Shown: positions 7,745-20,396, numbered from the stretch's first letter. The stretch: DNA of 64,000 bases from an uncultured Phycisphaerales bacterium (GCA_937995595.1 CALKJW010000007.1:1-64000); one strand, 5' to 3'. Translations and numbers: made by a program. The notes: a model not told the origin generated them from the letters alone.

Positions 7745-9037
7745 ATGCACAGCCACTCCCTGCTCCTGATCGCCCCGGCCGGCTCGGAGGCATCCCGACC
7801 GGGGTGGTGGGAGCCGATCCTGCGCGCCTGGCCCGGCGTGCCGCCGCGGGTCGAGCACCTCACCCCCGAGCAGGTCCTTTCGACTTCGCGGGCGCTCAAG
7901 CCGGCCCAGACCTGGGACGCCGCGGCGGTCGCGCCCTTCCCCCCGTCGCAGGACCCGCTGCTGTACAAACTGGCGGACGTTCTGCAACAGGCGTTGGTGC
8001 CGACGCTGCTGCTGCTGGACGAGAACCCGGACCACAACGCGAGGCTCGAGGGCTTCAACCCCGGCTCGATCGTCACGCAGCGGGCCTCCGCCAACCCCCT
8101 GCTCATCGCGGGTCTGCTGTTCGGGCTGGCCCAGCGGCAGTCGGCCGTTCGCGCGCTGGATCAGACCGTGCGCATGACGCAGTCGTTCCAGGGCGAGACC
8201 GCCGCGGAGATCGACCGCCTGCACCAGGAACTGTTGCTGGCAGCGAAGGTGCAGCGGGACTTCCTGCCCAAGCGGATGCCGATGCTCGACGGGCTGGGCT
8301 GTTCGGTGCTGTACCGCCCGGCGGGGTTTGTCTCGGGCGACACGTACGACGTCTGCCAGTTGGACGAGTACCACGTCGGCTTCTTCCTGGCCGACGCGAT
8401 GGGGCACGGCGTGCCCGCCGCGCTCATGACGCTGTACATCTCCGGCTCGATCCCGCGCAAGGAGATCGGCCCCGGGCACAACGGCGGGTACAGGCTGATC
8501 CCCCCCGCCGAGTCGCTCAAGCGCCTCAACGCCGAACTGGCGGACTCGATCGCCGGCCCGGCGCGCTTCGCCACGGCCATCTGCGGCGTGGCGGACGTGC
8601 GGACGGGGCTGATCACGCTCGCCGCGGCCGGGCACCCGCCGCCGCTGCGCGTCGGCCCGCACGGCGTGCGGCCGATCAACGTCTCGGGGATGCTGCTGGG
8701 CGTGGTGCCGGACTTCGAGTACCAGCAGGTGACGGTCCGACTGGAGGAGGACGAGATCCTCGTCGTCCACTCCGACGGGATCGAGTCGGCCTTTGCGCGC
8801 AGCGCGCGGCCGGGCGAGGCCGGAACGCCGCCGATCCCGCCGCACTTTGCGAACTTCGCGCGGATGCGCCGCGGCGACGCGCTGCAGAGCCTCGACGCCG
8901 CGATGGACCAGCTGGCCGACGACCTCGACGCCCAGACCGGCTCGCTCCACCAGGACGACGACGTGACCGTGCTCGCGTTCCAGTCCACTTGCGTGCGCGA
9001 GCCGACGCGAACCGGCCAGGCGCAGATGCACAGGTGA
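7745..9037 (+). CDS. SpoIIE-type PP2C serine phosphatase
   Basis: A 430-residue cytoplasmic protein with an unassigned N-terminal half and a C-terminal SpoIIE/RsbU phosphatase domain. The domain begins with the linker helix [21 protein letters not shown] and shows the metal-binding motifs SGDTYDV and [15 protein letters not shown], then [17 protein letters not shown] and [14 protein letters not shown] replaces the more usual GDxxD/GGDxxD spacing but keeps two acidic residues. Such enzymes dephosphorylate STAS anti-anti-sigma factors in partner-switching systems; two STAS proteins occur elsewhere in this window. ATG 7745 is preferred; an upstream TTG (7673) would add 24 residues. The N-terminal region may be a receiver-like fold but lacks the full phospho-acceptor pattern. 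Confidence 0.85.
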   Translation: MHSHSLLLIAPAGSEASRPGWWEPILRAWPGVPPRVEHLTPEQVLSTSRALKPAQTWDAAAVAPFPPSQDPLLYKLADVLQQALVPTLLLLDENPDHNARLEGFNPGSIVTQRASANPLLIAGLLFGLAQRQSAVRALDQTVRMTQSFQGETAAEIDRLHQELLLAAKVQRDFLPKRMPMLDGLGCSVLYRPAGFVSGDTYDVCQLDEYHVGFFLADAMGHGVPAALMTLYISGSIPRKEIGPGHNGGYRLIPPAESLKRLNAELADSIAGPARFATAICGVADVRTGLITLAAAGHPPPLRVGPHGVRPINVSGMLLGVVPDFEYQQVTVRLEEDEILVVHSDGIESAFARSARPGEAGTPPIPPHFANFARMRRGDALQSLDAAMDQLADDLDAQTGSLHQDDDVTVLAFQSTCVREPTRTGQAQMHR

Positions 9038-9047
9038 GCAGGCCTTT

Positions 9048-9833
9048 CTATCTGCTCTCCGCCGCCTTCTTGGGCACGAACCGGTCCGACTCCACCATCC
9101 CGTCCTTGAGCCGGAAGATGCGCTCGCACCGCTCGCTGATGCGGTCGTCGTGCGTGACCATGATGATGGTCATGCCCGAGGCGTGCAGGTCCTCGATCAC
9201 GCGGAGGATCGACTCGCCCGTGGCCGAGTCGAGGTTGCCCGTCGGCTCGTCGGCCATCAGCACGACGGGCTCGGTGACCAGCGCCCGCGCGATGGCCGTC
9301 CGCTGCTGCTGCCCGCCCGAGAGTTCGCGCGGGCGGTGGCCGGTGCGGTCGGCGAGGCCGACCAGTTCGAGTTTCCGCATGGCCCGCTCGCGCCGCTCGT
9401 GGCGCGAGACGCCCTGGTACAGCAGCGGCACCTCGACGTTCTCCAGCACCGTCAGTTCCGGGATGAGGTTGAACGCCTGAAACACAAAGCCGATCTTGCG
9501 CCCGCGATAGGACGACAACTCGGTGTCCGGCATCACCGACACGTCCTGACCGTCGAGCAGGTACGACCCCGTCGTCGGCCGGTCCAGGCACCCCAGCATG
9601 TTCATGAGCGTGCTCTTGCCCGAGCCCGAGGCCCCCATGATCGCCAGGTACTGACCGCGCGGCACGGTCAGGTCCACGCCCTTGCCGGCCCGGCCCACGG
9701 CCTCGACCAGCACGGTGCCGTCGGGCTTGTAGTACGTCTTGGTCACGCCCACCAACTGGGCGATGGGGCTTCCCCAGCGGGGGTTGACCGCCGCGCCGTT
9801 CTCGGACTCGCTCTGGACCGCCGTTGCGCACAT
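9048..9833 (-). CDS. ABC transporter ATP-binding protein, LolD/MacB type
   Basis: A 261-residue ABC ATPase with Walker [10 protein letters not shown] (67-75), signature LSGGQQQR (from 171) and Walker B VVLMADE (190-196) followed by PTGNLD. The [16 protein letters not shown] and [20 protein letters not shown] segments are typical of the LolD/MacB/FtsE group, which works with FtsX-like permeases in lipoprotein release or envelope export. No permease gene is adjacent: upstream on this strand is a rhodanese gene, and downstream is the convergent phosphatase gene ten bases away. The N-terminal 30 residues are longer than usual, but the ATG at 9833 is the only near start. The partner is therefore unknown. 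Confidence 0.88.
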   Translation of the reverse strand: MCATAVQSESENGAAVNPRWGSPIAQLVGVTKTYYKPDGTVLVEAVGRAGKGVDLTVPRGQYLAIMGASGSGKSTLMNMLGCLDRPTTGSYLLDGQDVSVMPDTELSSYRGRKIGFVFQAFNLIPELTVLENVEVPLLYQGVSRHERRERAMRKLELVGLADRTGHRPRELSGGQQQRTAIARALVTEPVVLMADEPTGNLDSATGESILRVIEDLHASGMTIIMVTHDDRISERCERIFRLKDGMVESDRFVPKKAAESR

Positions 9834-9897
9834 GGGCTCTGGTCCTACCCGCGCGGGGACAAAAGGTCGCGGGGCGGGCAGTGGGCTTGTCCCGTCC

Positions 9898-10287
9898 TCA
9901 GTAGCGCCGCATCCCCGGCTCGACCGTCGTCGCCCACAGATCAATGCCGCCCGCCATCGAGCGCACGTCGGCAAAGCCCATGGCCCGCAGCGCCGCCGCG
10001 GCACGCAGCGACCTTGCGCCGTGATGGCAGTAGACGATCACCGGGCGGTCGCGGCGCCCGTCGTCGTCTTCGAGTTCGTCCGCCCGGCGTTCGAGTTCCG
10101 ACAACGGGATGTGGACCGCGCCCGGCAATCGCACGATCTCCCACTCGTCGGCGCGGCGCACGTCGAGCAGGACCGGCGGGTCGGCCGCGGACAGTTCGTC
10201 GCGCGCCGCCAGCGGCGAGACCTCCCACCCCTCGCGGAACGGGTACCCGGGCGGCAGGCCGCGGTCGTCATGCAGGCGCGCCGTCAT
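9898..10287 (-). CDS. Rhodanese-like domain protein
   Basis: A 129-residue single rhodanese domain. It has the family pattern VLLDVRRADEWEIVRLPGAVH, then VIVYCHHGARS with the putative active-site Cys87 in a CxxGxR loop, and finally FADVRSMAGGIDLW. Such proteins carry persulfide sulfur or act in sulfur relay; the substrate cannot be read from the sequence. No signal peptide is seen. The ATG at 10287 overlaps the TGA of the upstream lipoprotein gene as ATGA, indicating translational coupling. The ABC ATPase gene follows 64 bases downstream. The Cys loop is intact, so it should be catalytically competent. Confidence 0.88.
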   Translation of the reverse strand: MTARLHDDRGLPPGYPFREGWEVSPLAARDELSAADPPVLLDVRRADEWEIVRLPGAVHIPLSELERRADELEDDDGRRDRPVIVYCHHGARSLRAAAALRAMGFADVRSMAGGIDLWATTVEPGMRRY

Positions 10288-10862
10288 TTCGCGCTCTCGG
10301 TCCTGCGCGGCGGCTGGGCCGGCGGCGGCAGCAGGCCGGCCCTCGCGGCGGTGTGGATCCGCGGGCCCGGCGCGCGCTCGTACGGCTCCAGCCCGTTGTC
10401 GACGATCGCCCACGGCGCGGTGCGGATCGCCCGCGGGATGAACAACACGATGTCCGCCGCGGCGTAGAACGGCGCGGCAAGGCCCTCGAACACCTGCGCG
10501 TTCATCTGCTCGGTGGTCACCGTGTCGAGCGCGGTCGCGGCGTTGGGGAAACGGCCCGACGCGCGCGGGCTGGAGTCGTTGAACGACGGCGAGCGCGTGT
10601 AGATCGGCTGGTGCTCGGGCTGCTCGGGCCACGAGGTGATCGGGATCAGCGGCCAGTGCTCGCGCGAGACCGTCTCGGTCCGCGGGCCGGGGTCGATGCG
10701 CGGCGCGTCCATCGCCAGCACCGGGCCCGTGGGGACCGGCTCGTAGAACCGCGACGGGGCCCAGCCTCGCGCCGTGGCCTCGTCGCCGTTGGTCGAGAAC
10801 GAGTTGCACCCCGACGCCGCGGCCAGCAGGAGCACGGCCGGTGGAATGAACAATCGTGTCAT
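10284..10862 (-). CDS. Hypothetical lipoprotein
   Basis: A 192-residue protein I do not recognise. The N-terminus MTRLFIPPAVLLLAAASGC is a lipoprotein signal peptide with lipobox ASGC and Cys19. The mature part is Pro-rich and mostly polar, with one hydrophobic segment near VFEGLAAPFYAAADIVLFIP and a basic Pro-rich tail. No domain is evident. It is coupled by a four-base overlap to the rhodanese gene and lies 44 bases after recX. The hydrophobic segment is a single amphipathic or membrane-associated helix at most. An envelope protein restricted to planctomycetes is plausible but is only inference. Confidence 0.75.
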   Translation of the reverse strand: MTRLFIPPAVLLLAAASGCNSFSTNGDEATARGWAPSRFYEPVPTGPVLAMDAPRIDPGPRTETVSREHWPLIPITSWPEQPEHQPIYTRSPSFNDSSPRASGRFPNAATALDTVTTEQMNAQVFEGLAAPFYAAADIVLFIPRAIRTAPWAIVDNGLEPYERAPGPRIHTAARAGLLPPPAQPPRRTESAK

Positions 10863-10906
10863 GCCGGGAGGATACGCACGGATGCGCGCCCCGGCGGCGA
10901 CGCGCC

Positions 10907-11551
10907 TCACGCGCCGACCGCCTCGCGAACGGCCCGGCGCGCCGTGTGCTCGTCGAATCCCTGCCGGGCCAGGAAGCCCAGCACGCGCCGCTCCCGCGCC
11001 TGCGCATCGAGCCGCGGCGGGAGTTTCCGCAACTGCGTGCGGGCGGCGGCGACGGCCAGTTCGAGCGCCGAGCGCGTTCGGGCCCTGACGGCCTCCTCCG
11101 CCGCGACGCGGGCCAGGCCGGAGCCCACGCCGCGGCGTGCGACCCTCGCCAGCACGCGCTGCGCGCCGACGGGCCGAGCCGCCTCGGCCCCGGCGACCGA
11201 ACGCGCGAGCCGCTCGTCGTCGATCCACCCGCGCTGCACGAAGTCGTCCACCGTGGCGCGCGCGTACTCGCCCGAGGCCCCTGCGCGGCGCATCAGCGCC
11301 TGCGCCTCGACGCGGCTGAGGGCTCGAACGGCCAGACGCGACTGCAGCCGCAGGCGGGCCTTGCAATCGGCCGCGGCCTGATCGATCCGCGCACGCAGCG
11401 CATCGCCGACCGCGCGACCCGCGCTCAGGCCGAGCGCCGCCGCGGCGTCGGCGTCGAGCCGCCACGGCTTGCGCCCGCGGATGCGCACGACGACGCACCC
11501 GGGCTTCGCCGGATCGGGGCGCACCTCGGAGATGACGGGCTGATCGCTCAC
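10907..11551 (-). CDS. recX: RecX family regulatory protein
   Basis: A 214-residue protein of the RecX family, which binds RecA filaments and modulates recombination. Family features include ALSRVEAQALMRRAGASG in the first three-helix unit, GWIDDERLARSVAGAEAARP in the middle and the terminal RRVLGFLARQGFDEHTARRAV. An N-terminal stretch of about 70 residues before the helical repeats is longer than in short RecX proteins but occurs in others. The start is a GTG at 11551 overlapping the TGA of the TPR gene (GTGA). recA is not in the window. The sequence is rich in Ala and Arg, as expected at this base composition, which makes the family call less certain than for enzymes. Confidence 0.78.
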   Translation of the reverse strand: MSDQPVISEVRPDPAKPGCVVVRIRGRKPWRLDADAAAALGLSAGRAVGDALRARIDQAAADCKARLRLQSRLAVRALSRVEAQALMRRAGASGEYARATVDDFVQRGWIDDERLARSVAGAEAARPVGAQRVLARVARRGVGSGLARVAAEEAVRARTRSALELAVAAARTQLRKLPPRLDAQARERRVLGFLARQGFDEHTARRAVREAVGA

Positions 11552-11868
11552 GTGATCTGGTCGAGCAGCGCGGAGAGTTCACCGACGGCCTTGTGCTCGT
11601 GCGTCGCGCGTGCGGCCGCAAGCCCGGCCCGCAGCGTCGCCGCGGCGCCGCCGTTGTCGTCAAGCGCGATCTGCGACACGGCCTTGTGGTAATAGGCGTA
11701 GTGGTAGGCGGGGTCGGCGGCGATGCAACGGTCGTAGTACTCGACCGCGCGGGCGTGCCCCTCGGCGGTGCCCAGTCTGGCGTGCTCCTGCGCAAGGCCG
11801 TAGAGCACGAAGGCGTCGTTGGGGTCGGCCTCGAGCATCGCGGCGAGTCGGCTGAGTCGGTCGGGCAT
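11548..11868 (-). CDS. Small TPR-type protein
   Basis: A 106-residue protein made of about two tetratricopeptide repeats: DPNDAFVLYGLAQEHARLG, followed by HARAVEYYDRCIAADPAYHY and a third partial helix pair. Tetratricopeptide repeats mediate protein contacts; no partner can be named. The inner ATG at 11868 is chosen because GGAGG lies five bases upstream, better than for the ATG at 11880. The TGA overlaps the recX GTG, so the two are translated together. No signal peptide is present, so it acts in the cytoplasm. Similar short TPR proteins are common hypothetical genes. Confidence 0.78.
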   Translation of the reverse strand: MPDRLSRLAAMLEADPNDAFVLYGLAQEHARLGTAEGHARAVEYYDRCIAADPAYHYAYYHKAVSQIALDDNGGAAATLRAGLAAARATHEHKAVGELSALLDQIT

Positions 11869-11984
11869 GGACGCCTCCATCTCCGACGCGGCCGTGAGGC
11901 GGCCGCGCGACCTCGGTATCCTACAGCCAGCCCGCGCGGCCCGGGAGCGCCGCGGGAGAAGTTGACTTCCGGATGGAGATGTCC

Positions 11985-12881
11985 ATGCAACACGGGATCA
12001 AGACGGTGGGTGTGATCGGCGCGGGGCAGATGGGCGGCGGCATCGCGCAGGTCGCGGCCCTCGCCGGGTTCACGACGCTGGTGTACGACGCGTTCCCCAA
12101 GTCGCTGGACCGCTGCAAAGCCGACCACGAGAAGCGCATCGCGCGCGACGTCGAGAAGGGAAGGATCACGCAGGCCGACGCCGACGCGGCCCGCGAGCGC
12201 CTGCGGTACGTCACCGGCCTTGAGCCCTTCGGCGACTGCGACATCGTGATCGAGGCCATCGTCGAGGACGTGAAGGCCAAGGTCGCGCTGTTCACGCAAC
12301 TGGCCGAGATGTTCGCGAAGATCCCCGGCCGGCAGATCCTGGCCAGCAACACCAGCAGCATCTCCATCACCGAGATCGCGGCGTCGTGCAACAACATCAA
12401 GGGCGCCGAGGTCGGCGCGCCCGAGCAGATCATCGGCATGCACTTCTTCAACCCCGTGCCGGTGATGAAACTCGTGGAGGTGATCAACGGTCTGGCGACC
12501 AGCACCGAGACGACGGGCCGCACCATCGCGCTGGCCGAGGCGATGGGCAAGACGCCGCTGCCGGCCAACGACCGCCCGGGCTTTGTCAGCAACCGCGTGC
12601 TGATGCCGATGATCAACGAGGCGTTCTACGCGTGGATGGAAGGCGTCGCGAAGCCCGAGGACATCGACGGGATCATGAAACTCGGCTGCAACTTCCCCAT
12701 GGGGCCGCTGAACCTGGCGGACTTCATCGGGCTGGACACGTGCGTGCACATCATGGACGTGCTGGCCGACGGGCTGAACAACGACCGCTACCGCGCCTGC
12801 CCGCTGCTCAAGCAACTGGTGACCGCCGGGCGGCTGGGCGTCAAGACCGGGCGCGGCGTGTTCGAGTACCCGAAGAAGTAA
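11985..12881 (+). CDS. 3-hydroxybutyryl-CoA / 3-hydroxyacyl-CoA dehydrogenase
   Basis: A 298-residue NAD-dependent L-3-hydroxyacyl-CoA dehydrogenase of the single-domain Hbd/FadB2 type. The Rossmann motif GVIGAGQMGGG is near the start, followed by ASNTSSISITEIA, HFFNPVPVMKLVEVI with the catalytic His, and NDRPGFVSNRVLMPMINEAF at the dimerisation domain. It interconverts acetoacetyl-CoA-type and 3-hydroxyacyl-CoA substrates in beta-oxidation or butyrate-type metabolism. Three in-frame ATGs lie close together; 11985 has GGAG six bases upstream, while 11973 and 11979 would add four or two residues. The GAEVGAPEQ insert in the middle is slightly unusual. A CoA-transferase B subunit (scoB) is also in the window but not adjacent. 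Confidence 0.93.
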   Translation: MQHGIKTVGVIGAGQMGGGIAQVAALAGFTTLVYDAFPKSLDRCKADHEKRIARDVEKGRITQADADAARERLRYVTGLEPFGDCDIVIEAIVEDVKAKVALFTQLAEMFAKIPGRQILASNTSSISITEIAASCNNIKGAEVGAPEQIIGMHFFNPVPVMKLVEVINGLATSTETTGRTIALAEAMGKTPLPANDRPGFVSNRVLMPMINEAFYAWMEGVAKPEDIDGIMKLGCNFPMGPLNLADFIGLDTCVHIMDVLADGLNNDRYRACPLLKQLVTAGRLGVKTGRGVFEYPKK

Positions 12882-12886
12882 GACAA

Positions 12887-12931
12887 GTCCTGAGTCCTGA
12901 GTCCTGAGTCCTGAGTGCTGAGTGCTGAGTC
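12887..12931. repeat. Tandem heptamer repeat (GTCCTGA)n
   Basis: Six head-to-tail 7-base units run from 12887 to 12928: four GTCCTGA followed by two GTGCTGA, then a partial GTC. They start five bases after the dehydrogenase stop. The same repeat family appears at 58995-59036. No secondary structure or open frame is implied; it is a simple-sequence array. Confidence 0.93.
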
Positions 12932-12988
12932 ACGGTCTTCGTGCTTTGACAAGTCCACACGTTCCGCCACATTGATCGGACGCTCCCC

Positions 12989-13939
12989 ATGCCGCGCACG
13001 GACGACGCAGCCCCGCAGACCGACGGCCTCCACCTGCGCGTGCTGGCCAGCGGGTCGGCGGGCAACTGCTCGGTGCTGCTGTTCCGGCGCGGCGGGGTTC
13101 GGCGGGTCTGCCTGATCGACCTGGGCCTCTCGCCGCGGAGAACGGTCCGCCTGCTGGCCGAGTGCGGCCTGGGCCTGCACGACGTCGACGACGTGCTCAT
13201 CACCCACCTGGACTCGGACCACTATTACGAGTCGTGGGGCCGCCCGGCCCGCGCTGGCGCGGCACGCGGCGAACCGATGATCCCGCGGCACGTGCGGGTC
13301 CGCGTGCACGAGCGGCACGCCGGCGCGGCGGTCCGGGCGGGCGTGCCCGCGCACCTCGTCGTTCCCTTCGACTGCGGCCCCTCGGGCGGCGGCGTGTTCG
13401 AGATGCAGCACGATCTGGGCGGGGCGGTGGTCTGGCCCGCGCTCACGGCGCACGACACGCTGGGCAGCGTGGCGTACCGCGTCGAGTATCACGGCGGCGG
13501 CGACGCGGCGACGCTCGGCTTCGCCACCGACCTCGGGCGCGTGACCGACTCGCTGCTCTCGCACTTCCGCGGCGTGGACACGCTGGCGATCGAGTCGAAC
13601 TACTGCCGACAGATGCAACTGGCCAGCGACCGGCCGGAGGTGCTCAAGCGGCGGATCATGGGCGGGGCGGGCCACCTGAGCAACGACGAAGCCGCCGCGG
13701 CGGTGCGCAAGGTTTCGCCGCGGACGCGCGCGGTGCTGCTGCACCTGTCGCGCCAGTGCAACACGCCGGAGGCGGCGCACCGCGCCCACGCCGACGGACC
13801 GTACGAGGTCGTGGTGACGAGCCAGCACGCGCCGACGCCGTGGATGCGCATCGGGGCGTCGAGCGCCGAGCACTCGCGGCTCCGCCCGAGCGTGCGCGTC
13901 GGGTTGCGCGGGCTGTTCGACGGGGTTGGCGCGGCATGA
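12989..13939 (+). CDS. Metallo-beta-lactamase fold hydrolase, YycJ-like
   Basis: A 316-residue metallo-beta-lactamase-fold protein. Near the N-terminus it has VLASGSAGNCSVLLF, the hallmark of the YycJ/WalJ-like group. The metal ligands are in THLDSDHYY (His73, Asp75, Asp77, His78). Further ligands may be the His in ALTAHD and the Asp in FATDLGRVTD. YycJ-like proteins are putative exonucleases or phosphodiesterases with cell-wall or repair links in Gram-positives; the substrate here is unknown. The ATG at 12989 follows a TTGACA-like box at 12946-12951 without a convincing -10. Its stop overlaps the next ATG as ATGA, so the methyltransferase is co-translated. Confidence 0.82.
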   Translation: MPRTDDAAPQTDGLHLRVLASGSAGNCSVLLFRRGGVRRVCLIDLGLSPRRTVRLLAECGLGLHDVDDVLITHLDSDHYYESWGRPARAGAARGEPMIPRHVRVRVHERHAGAAVRAGVPAHLVVPFDCGPSGGGVFEMQHDLGGAVVWPALTAHDTLGSVAYRVEYHGGGDAATLGFATDLGRVTDSLLSHFRGVDTLAIESNYCRQMQLASDRPEVLKRRIMGGAGHLSNDEAAAAVRKVSPRTRAVLLHLSRQCNTPEAAHRAHADGPYEVVVTSQHAPTPWMRIGASSAEHSRLRPSVRVGLRGLFDGVGAA

Positions 13940-14772
13940 GCGCGCCGGGCGAGGCGCTGCACCGCGCGGGGCGCCGCGTGCGAAGGCTGCTCGGCCGGGT
14001 GCGGTCGGCGCTGGGGCTTCGGCGCGGCGTGAAGGTGCACGGCGTGTACTACAAGGAGTTGACGGCCGAATCGCTGCAGCGCGCGCTCTCGAAGAAGGGC
14101 CGCGGATGGAAGGAGTACCGCGTCACCTTCCCCGATGGGGCCAAGCAGGTCATCCGCGCGTCGCCCGATCGGGTGTTCGACGACGTGATGGCCCCGCTGG
14201 GCTACGACGCCGGGCAGGGCCTGCTCGCCCCGCTGCTGGAGATCATCCGGCCCGGCTCGCGGCTGCTGCTCATCAACGCCGGCACCGGCGCGGCCGCGGC
14301 GTGGCTGGGCGCGGCGGTCGGCAGGTCGGGCGCGGTCGTCGCGCTGGAGCCCGATGAACAGAGCGTGGCCTTCGCCGTCAGGCGGTACCCGCGCCACAAC
14401 GTCGCCTTCGAGCACGCGGGGATCGAGGGGCTGCGCGGCGAGACGGACAGCGCGTTCGACGGTTCGGCGGTGCTGCGCGCCCTGCCCCAGAACGACGCCG
14501 CGACGCTGTCCGAGGTGTGGCGAGTGATCGCCCCCGGCGGCTGGCTGCTGCTGGTGTGCGCGCCGGGCACGGGCGAGGCCGCCGCGGCGGCGCTGCGGAC
14601 CCTGCCGGGGCTGGACGGCGTCGGCGTGCGCGCCGACGGGCCGGGCAGCACGTCGCCGGACCTTGTCTTCGCCACGCGCCTGCCGACAGAGGGCGCCGAC
14701 GAACGCTCGCAGCATACCGAGAGGCCCCCACGCGGCACGGACGAGGGCGGTGGCCTGGAGTTGCAGCAGTAG
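13936..14772 (+). CDS. SAM-dependent methyltransferase-like protein
   Basis: A 278-residue protein whose central region (IRPGSRLLLINAGTGAAAAW, then SGAVVALEPDEQSVAFAVRR) is a class I SAM-binding Rossmann fold with motif I degenerate at NAGTG and an acidic residue (EPD) ending strand 2. VWRVIAPGGWLLLVCAPG matches the motif near strand 5. A basic N-terminus of about 35 residues (RRVRRLLGRVRSALGLRRG) precedes it. The substrate is unknown. The C-terminal 25 residues are polar and low-complexity. It is coupled to the metallohydrolase gene by ATGA. The 275 bases after it, up to lysS, show no gene and no clear terminator. Confidence 0.72.
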   Translation: MSAPGEALHRAGRRVRRLLGRVRSALGLRRGVKVHGVYYKELTAESLQRALSKKGRGWKEYRVTFPDGAKQVIRASPDRVFDDVMAPLGYDAGQGLLAPLLEIIRPGSRLLLINAGTGAAAAWLGAAVGRSGAVVALEPDEQSVAFAVRRYPRHNVAFEHAGIEGLRGETDSAFDGSAVLRALPQNDAATLSEVWRVIAPGGWLLLVCAPGTGEAAAAALRTLPGLDGVGVRADGPGSTSPDLVFATRLPTEGADERSQHTERPPRGTDEGGGLELQQ

Positions 14773-15047
14773 TCCCGGCGGATGGTCCGGTCTGCCCCCG
14801 CGCGCGTGCACCCGGTGTTGGAACGAAACACGGAGTCGCACCAAGGCGCACGGGACGTGGATCGGAAGACCGAAACAGACCTCCCCCCCGAGCGAACCTG
14901 TGCGACGCTGAGTCGATCTCGGCACGGGCCGCGCCTTCCGAGCGCGGATTGTGGCGCCTGAACCCCCGATCACGAGAACCCTCCGAACCCAGATTCCCGC
15001 GCCCCGGCCCGCAAACCAAAACCCCGCCCCTCCTATCCTCCCCTCCC

Positions 15048-16841
15048 ATGCACTGGACCGACGAAGCCCTGCAGGGGCTGGACACCTCCAAGCCCGTCAT
15101 CATCAACGACTCCAAGACGCCCTCGGGCCGCGCCCACGTCGGTGCGCTCCGCGGCGTGCTCATCCACGACGCCGCGTACCGGACGCTCAAGGAGCGCGGC
15201 GTCGACGCCCACTACCGCTTCGGGTGCGACGACTACGACCCGGTCGACGAGATCCCCTTCGGCCAGGGCGAGATCTGGCGGCAGCACCTGGGCAAGCCGC
15301 TGTGCAACGCGCCGGCCCCGCCGGGCTCGAGCGCGACCGACATGGCCGACCACTTCATCTCCGAGTTCTGGTCGGTCTTCGCCGACCTGGGGGTGAAGTG
15401 CGAGTTCTACCGCATGCGGGACATCTACCGCAGCGGCAAGTTCAACGAGGCGATCGACCGCATCCTGCGCGCCGCGCCGACGGTGCGGAGAATCTACAAG
15501 GAAGTCTCCAACTCCGACCGGCCCGACAACTGGTACCCCTTCCAGACCATCTGCGAGAACTGCGGGCGCATCGGCACCACCGAGGTGACCGACTACGATG
15601 GGAAGGAAGTCACCTACGAGTGCAGGCCGGATCTGGTCGAGTGGGCCAGGGGGTGCGGGCACCGGGGCAAGGTCTCGCCGTTCGACGGGCGCGGCAAGAT
15701 GCCGTGGAAACTCGAGTGGGTCGCCAAGTGGGCGACGTTCCCCGTGGCCGTCGAGGGCGCGGGCGAGGACCACAACACCAAGGGCGGGTCGCGCGACGTC
15801 GCCGCGCACTGCCTCAGGGCGATCTACGGGCTGGAGCCGCCGCTGAACATCCCCTACGGCTTTGTGCTGGTGGGCGGGGCGAAGATGAGTTCGTCGCGCG
15901 GCGTCGGCGTCGCCGCGCGCGACGTTGCGAACTTTCTGCCGCCGGAGATCTTACGTTTTCTCATGTTGCGCACGCCGCCCAGGCGGCAGGCCAACTTCGA
16001 GCCGACGTACGAGCAACTGGTCAAGGTCTTCAACGAACTCGACCGGGCGCATTACAAGGCCTATCACGACCCGAAGTTCAACGCCGACGAGAAGCGGACC
16101 TACCACCTGTGCGAGGTCGTGCCCGAGGGCGACTTCTTCGACTGCGAGTTCGGGCTGGTGCTCGCGCTGGTGCAGATGCCGCACCTGGACGTCATCCGGG
16201 AGTTCGAGAAGATCAAGGGCTCTTCGCTGACCGACGTCGAACTCGCCCACCTGACCAGGCGCATCCGCGCCGCGCAGATGTTCCTCGAAAACTACGCGAC
16301 GCCCGAGGAGCGGATGCAGTTGCAGCAGACCCTGCCCGCCTCCGCGGCGGAGTTGACGCCCGCCCAGCGCGGCTTCCTGCACACGCTGGCGGGGCTGCTC
16401 GACAGCGCGGAGTGGAAGGGAGAGGCGCTGCAGTCGCTGGTGTTCGACGCCGCGAGAATGACGCCGATCGAGCAGCCCAGGGCCTTCGCCGCGCTGTACC
16501 GCGTGTTCTTCGACAAGACCGCGGGCCCCAAGGCGGGCAACCTGCTGGCGTTCCTCGACCGCGCGTGGGTGAAGAAGCGGCTGATGGAAGTGCCGCTGGA
16601 TCAGGTCGAGTTCTGGCGCGCGACGGCCGAACCGGCGGAGAAGATCGCCCAGTGGCTCGCGGACAACGCCGCGGCGGTCGCGTCCAAGTCGGTCACGACG
16701 CGCGAGGCGGGGGCGGTCGCGCCGGGCGTGGCGGTGGCGGAGGTGCTGGTGACCATGACCGATGGGAAGCGGCACGTGAAGCGGCTGCTTGTGGAGAGCG
16801 GCGGCGCGGAGGGGGCAAAGCGAGCGGCCGCGGGCCTCTGA
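15048..16841 (+). CDS. lysS: Lysyl-tRNA synthetase, class I (archaeal type)
   Basis: A 597-residue class I LysRS, a family unrelated in fold to the common bacterial class II enzyme. The HIGH-equivalent motif is in [12 protein letters not shown] (from about residue 27), the insertion with [13 protein letters not shown] follows, and the KMSKS loop is AKMSSSRG. A zinc-type Cys cluster (ICENCGRIG ... CGHRG) lies between them. The C-terminal alpha-helical anticodon domain is complete, followed by an extra basic or low-complexity tail. ATG 15048 is the only start before the motif. It is a stand-alone gene. Class I LysRS occurs in archaea, spirochetes, some alpha-proteobacteria and planctomycete-group bacteria, so this supports the taxonomic placement. 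Confidence 0.95.
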   Translation: MHWTDEALQGLDTSKPVIINDSKTPSGRAHVGALRGVLIHDAAYRTLKERGVDAHYRFGCDDYDPVDEIPFGQGEIWRQHLGKPLCNAPAPPGSSATDMADHFISEFWSVFADLGVKCEFYRMRDIYRSGKFNEAIDRILRAAPTVRRIYKEVSNSDRPDNWYPFQTICENCGRIGTTEVTDYDGKEVTYECRPDLVEWARGCGHRGKVSPFDGRGKMPWKLEWVAKWATFPVAVEGAGEDHNTKGGSRDVAAHCLRAIYGLEPPLNIPYGFVLVGGAKMSSSRGVGVAARDVANFLPPEILRFLMLRTPPRRQANFEPTYEQLVKVFNELDRAHYKAYHDPKFNADEKRTYHLCEVVPEGDFFDCEFGLVLALVQMPHLDVIREFEKIKGSSLTDVELAHLTRRIRAAQMFLENYATPEERMQLQQTLPASAAELTPAQRGFLHTLAGLLDSAEWKGEALQSLVFDAARMTPIEQPRAFAALYRVFFDKTAGPKAGNLLAFLDRAWVKKRLMEVPLDQVEFWRATAEPAEKIAQWLADNAAAVASKSVTTREAGAVAPGVAVAEVLVTMTDGKRHVKRLLVESGGAEGAKRAAAGL

Positions 16842-17101
16842 AAGACCGTGGCCCAACTGCCTTGCGGGCGAACGGAAGGCGGGGCAAACGTGCACGCGCG
16901 CGGGTCCGCTGCTCGCGAAGCGAGCGTGCGCTGGTTGCCAAATGCGCAAGCATCTGGGTGGCAACCCCGCTCTGCTCTTCGATTCGCCCCTGCCCACGAA
17001 ACGGGCGAGCGCAGCGCCCCGACTGCCTCTGCGAGCCATCGCCCGCTAGCATTGCCTGTAGCATTTCCACACGCACCCGCTCGCCGCATTCCACCCCCGA
17101 T

Positions 17102-20134
<3,033 letters not shown>

Positions 20135-20396
20135 AGCCGGCGCATTCGCGCTCGCGCGGACGCTCGCTCGACTTGCTGGCGCAGTGGGTCGAGGATGGGT
20201 CTTTGCACGGAGCCGCCAGCACCGCTGAAGCAGCGGCATGGAGCGCGACCAGCCCCTGTTCCACAGTGCGGTCGCGGCTTGCTCTCCGCGCTCGCTGCGC
20301 CTCGGCGGTGAAACGCCTACAAACGCCGTGCCGGGCCACAAGACCCGTCGAGATGGGGCATCGGTACGCTCCGCCGAGACCGGGTTGAGGCAGCAC
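20135..20396. other. Intergenic stretch after gcvP, no gene seen
   Basis: About 260 bases between the gcvP stop and the terminator of the convergent sorting-signal genes. It contains a small palindrome (CCGCTGAAGCAGCGG near 20223) and GC-rich sequence, but no frame with coding character and no RNA gene that I recognise. Confidence 0.6.

Noticed and set aside
12887-12931. Possible CRISPR-like array
   Set aside because: Units are seven bases without spacers, so it is a simple tandem repeat; no cas genes are present.
14951-17101. Upstream extension of the gcvP frame through the lysS gene
   Set aside because: The frame is open by chance in GC-rich DNA; P-protein homology starts just after 17102, and lysS occupies the segment in another frame.
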